A DNA stretch of 45,000 bases from Mesostigma viride. Its lineage: Eukaryota; Streptophyta; Mesostigmatophyceae; Mesostigmatales; Mesostigmataceae. The notes beneath the pieces are model-generated. The model saw nothing but the letters and a program-made list of their open reading frames with translations. It was not told where the DNA came from and searched no databases. Position numbers and translations under genes: made by a program. Of the stretch, positions 37,440 through 45,000 are shown in pieces. The stretch lies in NCBI GenBank assembly GCA_009746045.1, contig RPFO01001453.1, forward strand, positions 1 to 45,000, read 5' to 3'. Positions within the stretch are counted from its first letter, which is position 1, and each line of letters opens with the position of its first letter.

Positions 37440-37900
37440 CTACTGTATAAATATTGCCGCATGCTTGTCGTATATAAGTATACATAGATTGCCGCATGCG
37501 TGTTGTAAAGTATATATATTGCCACATGCTTGTCGCATATACGTATGTAGATTGCCGCATCGTCGCTACACTTTGCCTATGCAGTGAGTCACTCTCTGCT
37601 GAGACGCCATGTACCTAGCTATCGATTAGCCATGCTTATCTTCCACCCCATGTCCGAGCACTAGTGCTATGGAATACATGGCGGTGCAGGTGCCCCTTGT
37701 TGTGCACCCAGAGCAGGTGGTAGCGGCATGCGCACCACTTGCAGGTTGTTGTTTAGTACGCTGAAAGACCATGTACCCCCTCTCACGGACATGTGTTACG
37801 TGATCTCCCAACGGAGTAACGTTTAAATTTAAATTTAAATTTAATTGCCGCATGCGTGTTGTATATAAGTATATATATTGCCGCATGCGTGTTGAACCGT
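37440..37900. repeat. Degenerate satellite (ATTGCCGCATGCTTGTCGTATATA units)
   Basis: Units of roughly 35-45 bp with the core TTGCCGCATGCKTGT and a TATATAAGTATAT stretch lie at 37450-37560 and continue at 37845-37890. A LINE 3' fragment splits the array. Confidence 0.7.
37561..37843 (+). mobile_element. LINE/ORF1-element 3' end fragment (class 1 stem-loop)
   Basis: The GCCTATGCAGNGAGTNACTC and CTGCTGAGACGCCATG blocks match the 3' UTRs at about 24873 and 42605 (minus). It ends with CTCC-CAAC-GGAG (near 37805-37816) and an AAATTT tail. ATTGCCGCAT flanks both sides (37551-37560, 37844-37853). That looks like a target duplication, though the surrounding satellite contains the same word. Confidence 0.7.
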
Positions 37901-37964
37901 GCGCATCCCAAGTCCAAGCAACTACACTGCAAGCAACGTCTTGGAAGCAAACCTAAGGAGGTGC

Positions 37965-38030
37965 ACTGTCAACAGCAAGCCTGGCCGCATGGCCATCACT
38001 GTCAACAGCAAGCCTGGCCGCATGGCCGTC
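37965..38030. repeat. 33-bp direct repeat, two copies
   Basis: ACTGTCAACAGCAAGCCTGG plus CCGCATGGCCRTC, twice in tandem with one or two differences. Confidence 0.85.
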
Positions 38031-38429
38031 AATCCATGCGCTTGCAATCCAAGGACCGATGGGTGGGCTTGCAATCCATCTGGCCGCCGCGCTGCATCCT
38101 GCACCAAGCAAACCACAAGGTTGCGCTACATCCCGCAACAAGCACGCAAAACAGGTGCATGGCGGTGCTGCGTACCCGCAACAAGCACGCAAGCCAAGCG
38201 GCGGCGTGGGACATAGCAAGAGGCTCGAAAAGAAACTGCCCACGCCCGGATCCCCTGCAGCTGGCTCACCCAACAGGCAAGCAGGTGCCCTTTGATTCAT
38301 CTGTCCATGATTGCTGCTGACAGAAAACAAAAACCATCCCACAAGGCAGAAGCCCTTGGGCCCCCGAAGCTTTCAGCTGTGGCTGACATTCAAGCAAACA
38401 GTCATCCCTGTCTCCCCGCTCATGACTCA

Positions 38430-38640
38430 CCGAGCTGATGCCGCACCAGCAATTCTTCTTCGCGGAGTGAAGCAAGTTGTTGCTGCAAGGCGACCCATCC
38501 GGGACTGCCGAGCTCTATCATTGTCGCCTGGCAGCTCCTCCAACTCATGAATCTTGTCCTCAACCTGCCGCAGCTGGTCATCGGCCATGGTCTGAAGGAA
38601 GCCACGAGCAATGAATGGCAGGGCGGCAACTTGTCAGACA
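38430..38640 (-). CDS. Possible coiled-coil exon, frameshifted
   Basis: The minus strand reads MADDQLRQVEDKIHELEELP, then in another frame ALQQQLASLREEELLVRHQLG, followed by a donor-like GTGAGT near 38425. Heptad-like leucine spacing supports coding. The frame break and lack of neighbours leave it doubtful. Confidence 0.2.
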
Positions 38641-39027
38641 CTTTGCCAGGCGTAGCAGGGCATCGCATCCACACAAGCAGCACGATGAGACACCAGATCC
38701 CGGCCAGCGCAACTTGAGAACAAGCTCATGTGCGCAAGACAAGCAAACTCAGCGACCGAACATATCACCTGTCATCCTGTTAACATAGAAGCCGACGGCA
38801 ATCAAAGCTCAAGACCGGCATGCCTGCGAGGACGTGCAATTGTACGAGCAAGCATGTAACGAGGTCGTTGCTTTCTGGATTCACAAAGGCGTAGACACAG
38901 GCACACACATACTGACATATAATGAATTAGGCAGGAACAGTTCAACAAAGGTGGAAGTTGGTCGCACGGCTGGCAAGCAGAACCAGTTTTATTGAGAAGA
39001 AGCACCCACCGCAAACAGCGCGGCCGG

Positions 39028-39082
39028 GCGGGCCGCGGGCGGGCGGGCGGGCGGGCGGGCGGGCGGGCGGGCGGGCGGGCTG
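39028..39082 (+). repeat. (GGGC)n microsatellite
   Basis: About 11-12 GGGC units after a GCGGCCGGGCGGGCCGC start. Confidence 0.85.
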
Positions 39083-39404
39083 CAATACAATGAATGAGAC
39101 GTGCAAATGGAGGCTCGGCGTCTTGGTCTGCTGCCTAAAGAGGCTGCACGTTTGCCCAAAATGTTCAACATTAAGGAGCTATTCTCACCGTATGCGGGGG
39201 ACGCAGATAGGGGGCTTGCTGCGCGAATTTGTGGGACTTCGCGTCCAGGGCTCTTCGTCGCAGCAATTATTTTGACAATTTAGGACACACGTCTTTATCA
39301 TTCTTGTAATTGAGTAATTATTACTTATCTAATACCGGTATCTGACATCTACTGTAGTGTAAGATGTGTATTACGTTTTTAAATTGATAATTAGTAGTGG
39401 TCTG

Positions 39405-39505
39405 TCTGGGTTCAGGCGGAGCCAGGCTAGGCTGCCAGGGGCGGAGGCCGCGGAGCTTACCGTCGGAAGACGGACAGCGGATAGAAATTCAGTTCAGTTC
39501 AGCTT
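39405..39505 (+). mobile_element. Short retroposon-like 3' end: hairpin plus TTCAG tail
   Basis: CCGTC-GGAA-GACGG (39460-39473) is followed 15 bases later by ATTCAGTTCAGTTCAG. The layout, a hairpin then a pentanucleotide tail, is like the other LINE ends here but the sequence differs. The 5' limit is not visible. Confidence 0.3.
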
Positions 39506-40164
39506 ATTACCCACGCACAAATAGGAGTAGGGATAGGGACTTGGGATATAACACGAACACAGACAAGTGAGACAACTGAGACAATAATCAGTGGCGAGTG
39601 ACGGGCGCTCATCGCAGGACACTGGACAACTGGACAAGTTGCGAGATCCATGTTTGTGCCAAGAGACGTAAGTAGGCATACGGCATATCGCAGTATTACC
39701 ACGTGACCACCATGACGAAAAATATTAATCAGAGGCGACGCGAATCTTAGGGATGTCTAGGGATAGAGCAAAGAGTTCGACTCATCCGACGCATTATGCC
39801 TGACCATCATCATGCCTGACCTTCAGACTACGTCTACACGTCACTTTTATTCACGGAATGCAAGCACACGGGCTGAGCAGAGATCATGTACATCACTTAG
39901 CTCAGCTGGCGAGTGCGCAGATGATCCCACGCGAATAGACCAATTATTGGACGAAGCATCCCGGCCACTACCAGGATTTGTCCTCCAAATCAGATAAGCC
40001 AAACGCGGTAAACGTTGCAGCACATGGCTTCAATCGTAAAACTGTCCGCCGTTTCATTGCATGGTCATCCTCCACATTCCTCCTTGAAAATTGGTCTCTG
40101 CGGCAGTACGTGAGGCGTCCGCCCAGGCGGTTCATCTCCCGAGTTTTTCCAGCCTCTGCACGAC

Positions 40165-41121
40165 ATGGGCAGAATGCAGCGCTGGTTTGCCGTCTGCCTC
40201 GCTGGCTACCTCATACTGGTTGTTGCAATGATTGCCGACAACAGCCGACGCACGCGAGGGCATGAAACGGACCGCACGCTCGCCATCCCACGGATACTGT
40301 TCGGAACCACCGATGCTAATATCGACGCAGAAGCTTGCGTCCTCGCCGCGGTGCGGGCCGGTTTCCGCGGCATCGACTCGAGCCCTTTGCTTCATGGCTA
40401 CCACGAGCCTGAGGTCGGCAAAGCGCTCTCCCGGCTCTTTCGGGACACCGTCCGCCGGGAAACCCTGTTCCTGCAAACGAAATTCATGCCGTACTACCCG
40501 CGCTGGTTGGAGCGGTACAACTACAACATATCAGCGCCCATTCGAGACCAAGTCCTGGAATCCGTCGCCACCTCGCTCTCCAACCTGAACACCACCTACC
40601 TTGACTCGGTGGTCCTCCACAAACCGGCCGCCACGTGGCAAGACACGCTGGCCGCGTGGCGCGCGCTGGAAGAAATCTCATCCCAGGGGATCGCCCGCCA
40701 CATCGGCCTCTCCAACGTCAACTTGACGGTCTTGCTGGCCGTCTGGGATCACGCGGTCATCAAGCCGGCGATTGTCCAGAACGGCTTCACGGCTAAATTC
40801 GGGTACGACGAGGACCTGCGTGAGTTCTGTCGCGTCCGGGGGATCCGGTACCAAGGGTACGGGGCGCTGCGTGGGAACCGCGAGGTGTACGAGGACGGGC
40901 GCGTCGTCCGCATCGCAGGGAAGCACGGGAAGACGCCCGCGCAGGTATTCCTCGCGTACTTGTTTTGGGTCGGGGTGGATCATGTCTCTGGCACACGCAA
41001 CGCGGACCACATGGTGGACACGCTCGAGTCCTCGTTGATCGTGCTGGACGACGAGGAGGTGAGGGTGATCCGCGACGTCATGCAGCGGTGCGTTGCCGCG
41101 ATACGCGGCCTGCAGCCGTGA
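40165..41121 (+). CDS. Aldo-keto reductase with N-terminal membrane anchor
   Basis: An intact single-exon frame of 318 residues. It is an NADPH-dependent carbonyl reductase of the aldo-keto reductase superfamily, probably with a (beta/alpha)8 barrel. The catalytic tetrad can be placed by motif: Asp71 in GFRGIDSS, Tyr79 in HGYHEPEVG, Lys106 in LFLQTKFMP and His152 in VVLHKP. GLSNVN (181-186) and PAIVQNGF (201-208) are the usual cofactor-side blocks, and GKTPAQVFLAYL and SGTRNADHM follow. The HYHE-type active-site spacing resembles the branch found in fungi, plants and algae. Residues 9-24 (VCLAGYLILVVAMIA region) form one hydrophobic segment before the barrel, a signal anchor or signal peptide. 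Substrate is unknown. Local GC is higher than in the flanks. A nearby start at Met4 is also possible. Confidence 0.85.
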   Translation: MGRMQRWFAVCLAGYLILVVAMIADNSRRTRGHETDRTLAIPRILFGTTDANIDAEACVLAAVRAGFRGIDSSPLLHGYHEPEVGKALSRLFRDTVRRETLFLQTKFMPYYPRWLERYNYNISAPIRDQVLESVATSLSNLNTTYLDSVVLHKPAATWQDTLAAWRALEEISSQGIARHIGLSNVNLTVLLAVWDHAVIKPAIVQNGFTAKFGYDEDLREFCRVRGIRYQGYGALRGNREVYEDGRVVRIAGKHGKTPAQVFLAYLFWVGVDHVSGTRNADHMVDTLESSLIVLDDEEVRVIRDVMQRCVAAIRGLQP

Positions 41122-41416
41122 ATGAATATGCGTCGATGAAACACTTGTACTGCCAAGTAAGACAACGATGTTTACTTGAAAACTATCATATCGTTTTATC
41201 GTAAATTACCATATCAAAGCGACTACCATGTATAGTCGTCTACTTAATATGTCTCGTTGGTAAAATTTTGCTGAGACAATCCAGGTTTTGAACCTGCGTT
41301 GATTGCGGAAATTCAGTGTTTATACTTGAGAACGTGATCCAGTAACCTGGAGACAAAGCATCTAACAGAGCCTTCGCAATTTAACGTCCCTGTGCACCTT
41401 TTTAAGTAGACGACAT
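41122..41416. other. Intergenic, nothing recognised
   Basis: AT-rich sequence between the reductase stop and the LINE fragment. No clear terminator or RNA gene. Confidence 0.4.
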
Positions 41417-41990
41417 TAATATTCCCTTCAGCCAGCACATTCGCAACAAAGATTTGTATGCCGATTTGCCATATGTTTCCAAGCTTCTTAGGCACAGGCG
41501 CCTGGGCCTAGCCGGGCACCTGGCACGCACAGATCAGATAGACACGCTAGATAGGTCAGCTGGCACCAAGCCCGCCCAGCCCGGGCGCCATGTTCTCACA
41601 TGGCGTCCCAAACGCAAGGCAAAGCCAGGCGCTCCCTCGTACACCTTCCGAGAGAGGCTAGGTTTGGGCATGTGCTACCCTGACCCGGACACTGAGATGC
41701 AACCTAGCGCACCTTCCGGGCTGTCCACCATCTGGTGGAAGATGACCCGTAAGGAGAAGTGGCATTATGTAATGGTATAAGCTAATAAGCCGACGCGCCA
41801 GTCGGGCTGCCTAGGGTGACCCGCTACGGCAGGCACAGTGCCACCGGACGCGGTGCCCACGCCCCGGCGACCCGTGACTAGTTTTTTTTTCTTCCGTAGC
41901 TAGCCTCGGATTCATATTTTCTGTTTTTCTCATGAGGATTATGCTCACGTGACGCAGTCACGTGCTATTAATTAATTAATTAATTAACTC
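41417..41990 (+). mobile_element. 5'-truncated LINE ORF2 3' end (class 2 stem-loop)
   Basis: Coding starts inside NIPFSQHIRNKDLYADLP and continues through RRLGLAGHLARTDQIDT to a stop. After a frameshift near 41800 it gives PRVTRYGRHSATGRGAHAPA and TAG at 41878-41880. The 3' UTR holds the perfect stem-loop CACGTGACGCAGTCACGTG (41946-41964), then a TTAA-repeat tail. Homologous to 10985-11424 (-). Confidence 0.75.
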
Positions 41991-41997
41991 ATTAATT

Positions 41998-42157
41998 AAT
42001 CAATTAGACTCGTGCTCCCGTTGGGGAGTCACGGAGCATTAACCCCGATGGATGGATGGGTGCAAACAGTCCTACCGGTCTAATCTATCTACATCAGCTA
42101 CCTACAACATCTATCTAACAGCATTACTAACTACACCATCTATCTAAACAGCATCAC
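41998..42157 (-). mobile_element. LINE 3'-UTR fragment (minus strand) with class 1 stem-loop
   Basis: On the minus strand: GATGCTGTTTAGATAGATG-type 3' UTR, CCATCCATC, GGGGTTAATGCTCC, the stem-loop CTCCC-CAAC-GGGAG, then a TTAA-rich tail that meets the tail of the plus-strand LINE. The same UTR is at 44275-44410 and the same end at 44941-45000. Confidence 0.65.
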
Positions 42158-42283
42158 GATGGATGGATGGATGGATGGATGGATGGATGGATGGATGGAT
42201 GGATGGATGGATGGATGGATGGATGGATGGATGGATGGATGGATGGATGGATGGCCGGATGGATGGATGGATGGATGGATGGA
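42158..42283. repeat. (GGAT)n microsatellite, about 31 units
   Basis: One interruption, GGCCGGAT near 42254. It joins TTAATTAATTAA at 42284. Confidence 0.95.
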
Positions 42284-43039
42284 TTAATTAATTAATTAAT
42301 TAAAATCATAGCTCCGTTGGGAGCATATGTAACACATAGCCCTGAGAAAAGGGGCATCTATGGGTTTGTAATACATTCAGGGCTACAACCTGCAGGTGGA
42401 GGATGTACAACTGTCACCTGCTCTGGGTGCACAAGGTGCACCTGCACCGCCATGATGGTTCATGCCTCCTTAACAAGCACAGGCACCCAGGGGGGGCTTG
42501 AGGAGAGGGCCTAGAAGGCCTGCATGACATATGAGGTGGAGGGTATGTGGCTAGGCTATAGCTGGTGTACACATGGCATCTCAGCAGAGAGTAACTCCCT
42601 GCATAGGCATCGCATGGCTAAATTCTTAATGCATCATCCATGGGAGGTCCCATTGTAGGCTGGGCGCGGCTAGATACTGAAAGCATCATCCATGGGGGCC
42701 ATTATGGGCGCACATGCGCGTGGGCCACTTGCAAAGGCTAAGCCTATCTAATCTACACTACTGGTATATTCCCTAGTCTGGAGTGGCAGGAGGGGCCTGC
42801 CAGGGCTTGTGGTCAACGTGGATGACCGCCCCCCTCCAGTATACCGGCTTCCCCCCTGCACGCTGCCGGAGCTGAAGGTAGGTCGGCCATAGCTCGCGTC
42901 GCCGCTGTTGCTGGGCCAAGGTCAAGTCGTCGTCCAGCGTGAAGCGAGTCTCCGAGAGCTTCTTGCGGCATTTAAGGAACGCCAGCTTGTCCGTCATGTA
43001 CTTAAAGGTGAGGTGCCGGGCCAGCCTTCCCCCGCGCGC
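42284..43039 (-). mobile_element. ORF1-only retroposon, 5'-truncated (class 1 stem-loop)
   Basis: The minus strand from the (GGAT)n boundary at 43039 reads an ORF1 C-terminal domain (42997-42773: [20 protein letters not shown] ... [10 protein letters not shown]), a 3' UTR like that at 24700-25100, the stem-loop GCTCC-CAAC-GGAGC near 42324-42311, then a TTAA tail at 42303-42284. (GGAT)n lies on both sides. Confidence 0.75.
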
Positions 43040-43968
43040 ATGGATGGATGGATGGATGGATGGATGGATGGATGGATGGATGGATGGATGGATGGATGGA
43101 TGGATGGATGGATGGATGGATGGATGGATGGATGGATGGATGGATGGATGGATGGATGGATGGATGGATGGATGGATGGATGGATGGATGGATGGATGGA
43201 TGGATGGATGGATGGATGGATGGATGGATGGATGGATGGATGGATGGATGGATGGATGGATGGATGGATGGATGGATGGATGGATGGATGGATGGATGGA
43301 TGGATGGATGGATGGATGGATGGATGGATGGATGGATGGATGGATGGATGGATGGATGGATGGATGGATGGATGGATGGATGGATGGATGGATGGATGGA
43401 TGGATGGATGGATGGATGGATGGATGGATGGATGGATGGATGGATGGATGGATGGATGGATGGATGGATGGATGGATGGATGGATGGATGGATGGATGGA
43501 TGGATGGATGGATGGATGGATGGATGGATGGATGGATGGATGGATGGATGGATGGATGGATGGATGGATGGATGGATGGATGGATGGATGGATGGATGGA
43601 TGGATGGATGGATGGATGGATGGATGGATGGATGGATGGATGGATGGATGGATGGATGGATGGATGGATGGATGGATGGATGGATGGATGGATGGATGGA
43701 TGGATGGATGGATGGATGGATGGATGGATGGATGGATGGATGGATGGATGGATGGATGGATGGATGGATGGATGGATGGATGGATGGATGGATGGATGGA
43801 TGGATGGATGGATGGATGGATGGATGGATGGATGGATGGATGGATGGATGGATGGATGGATGGATGGATGGATGGATGGATGGATGGATGGATGGATGGA
43901 TGGATGGATGGATGGATGGATGGATGGATGGATGGATGGATGGATGGATGGATGGATGGATGGATGGA
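43040..43968. repeat. (GGAT)n microsatellite, about 930 bp
   Basis: An apparently perfect array of some 232 units. Because 12 bases encode Met-Asp-Gly-Trp, all forward frames are open; none is a gene. It ends in TTAATTAATTAA at 43969. Assembled length may not be the true length. Confidence 0.95.
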
Positions 43969-44268
43969 TTAATTAATTAATAGACACGTGACTGCGTCAC
44001 GTAAGCATAAGTCCTCAGTGGGAGGGGAACATGGGATGGAATGGATGGTATACAAGCTATCTAGGTCCTAGTTACAGGGGTGTGGGCACCGCAGCCCGAA
44101 TCGCTATGAATGCCATACTTGGTCACACGCGGAGCCCCCACAGGCTTGGGGGTGGTATCCTTCATCACTACTTGCCATCTATCCTTGCGCACCATCTGCC
44201 TCCATATTACAGACAAACCAGGAGGTTGCCCGGGGGTGAGCCTGTCACGTCTAGTGTAGCACATGTCC
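43969..44268 (-). mobile_element. LINE ORF2 3' end (class 2 stem-loop)
   Basis: The minus strand frame at 44294-44061 contains GLSVIWRQMVRKDRWQVV and PRVTKYGIHSDSGCGAHTP, homologous to the end of the 41417-41990 LINE. The stem ACGTGAC-GCA-GTCACGT lies at 44002-43986, then a TTAA tail touching (GGAT)n. Confidence 0.7.
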
Positions 44269-44274
44269 ATGGAT

Positions 44275-44706
44275 GGATGGATGGGTGGGTGCAAACAGTC
44301 CTACCGGCCGCAAGCAGTCCTACCGTCTAATCTATCTACATCATCGACCTACAACATCTATCTAACAGCATCACTAACTACAACATCTATCTAGCTAAAC
44401 AGCATCACGCTGCCCTAGGGGAGCTGTCTGGCGTGCCTCCCGTGGGTTTGCACACGCGGGCGCTTCTCCACAGGGGGGGGCTCGTTGTCCTCTATGCCCT
44501 GGGCCCACTAGTTGGCCTTGTCCATCATCTTTCCAAATCACGGAGAGGCCTAGGCCCCCCATGTCCTCTACTAGCTGTTCTTTGAAGGTGCGGGCCTTGC
44601 GGCGTCTAACATCACGGGGCCCGGCCCACGTCAGGAGGCCAGGCTGAGCTGGTCGCAGTCCCGCGGGGGGGCCACGTGAGGTGTCTACCTGGTTGGTGCG
44701 AGCTAG
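44275..44706 (-). mobile_element. Second LINE ORF2 fragment, upstream truncated at (GGAT)n
   Basis: The minus strand from 44706 encodes [20 protein letters not shown], then [20 protein letters not shown] and LSVIWKDDG. It then runs into the same 3' UTR as at 41998-42157, ending in CCATCCATC at about 44275. Its 5' side touches the next (GGAT)n array directly. Confidence 0.65.
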
Positions 44707-44935
44707 GTGGATGGATGGATGGATGGATGGATGGATGGATGGATGGATGGATGGATGGATGGATGGATGGATGGATGGATGGATGGATGGATGGATGGAT
44801 GGATGGATGGATGGATGGATGGATGGATGGATGGATGGATGGATGGATGGATGGATGGATGGATGGATGGATGGATGGATGGATGGATGGATGGATGGAT
44901 GGATGGATGGATGGATGGATGGATGGATGGATGGA
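44707..44935. repeat. (GGAT)n microsatellite, about 57 units
   Basis: Perfect as written, between the LINE fragment and TTAATTAATTAATTA at 44936. Confidence 0.95.
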
Positions 44936-45000
44936 TTAATTAATTAATTAGACTCGTGCTCCCGTTGGGGAGTCACGGAGCATTAACCCCGATGGATGGA
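44936..45000 (-). mobile_element. LINE 3' terminus running off the window (class 1 stem-loop)
   Basis: TTAA tail, then, read on the minus strand, the CTCCC-CAAC-GGGAG stem-loop and GGGGTTAATGCTCC, then GGAT repeats at the window edge. Same end as at 41998-42050 and 21530-21600. Confidence 0.65.

Noticed and set aside
42908-43980. Long open frames of Met-Asp-Gly-Trp repeats
   Set aside because: A perfect 4-bp repeat is open in every forward frame. There is no independent coding sign.

Overview
This is nuclear DNA of a eukaryote. GT-AG introns keep the reading phase across a large gene. L1-type LINEs and a Ty3/gypsy element are present, and the gypsy primer-binding site matches initiator-Met tRNA. 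Long microsatellites fill much of the rest. A green-lineage alga is likely, and a charophyte such as Chara is my best guess. That is inference from style and composition, because no marker gene settles it.

Layout. 137-6892 (+): one large multi-exon gene (gene A, at least 1,820 residues, 5' end outside the window) of a family I do not recognise. Exon 7 has a ParB-like stretch. 7140-10984 (-): truncated Ty3/gypsy element (5' LTR, gag, protease, start of RT), abutting a LINE ORF2 fragment at 10985-12015 (-). 12600-13420 (-): LINE ORF1 remnant. 13421-17600: no recognisable genes, several small tandem repeats. About 17637-21174 (+): gene B, a two-exon gene whose protein is, by eye, a distant paralog of exon 8 of gene A. 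Its intron carries telomere-like sequence and a 330-bp (GGTCGT)n array. 21806-34415: two copies of a TTAA-flanked inverted-repeat DNA element, with an ORF1-only retroposon between them. The second copy is split by an EN-RT LINE, and that LINE is split by a 3.4-kb insert with a Cys-rich ORF and a 1.3-kb minisatellite. 34416-40164: mostly gene-poor, with tRNA-like repeats, a perfect inverted repeat and LINE 3' fragments. 40165-41121 (+): the one confidently recognised enzyme gene, an aldo-keto reductase with an N-terminal membrane anchor. 41417-45000: LINE 3' fragments, mostly on the minus strand, separated by (GGAT)n arrays, one nearly 930 bp long.

The most interesting signals are four. (1) The LINE material appears split between ORF1-only and ORF2-only elements. 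They share 3'-terminal stem-loops, and one stem shows compensatory base changes between copies. Two stem-loop classes exist, and each occurs with both an ORF1-type and an ORF2-type element. (2) Same-orientation LINE ends are inserted serially between (GGAT)n arrays. (3) Genes A and B form an undescribed-looking protein family, with a ParB-like segment in A. (4) A short hairpin-like motif recurs in most introns of gene A.

The frame breaks in gene A are all -1 and mostly lie in purine or G runs. Restoring one base at each would bring every splice phase into agreement, so they look more like assembly errors than decay.
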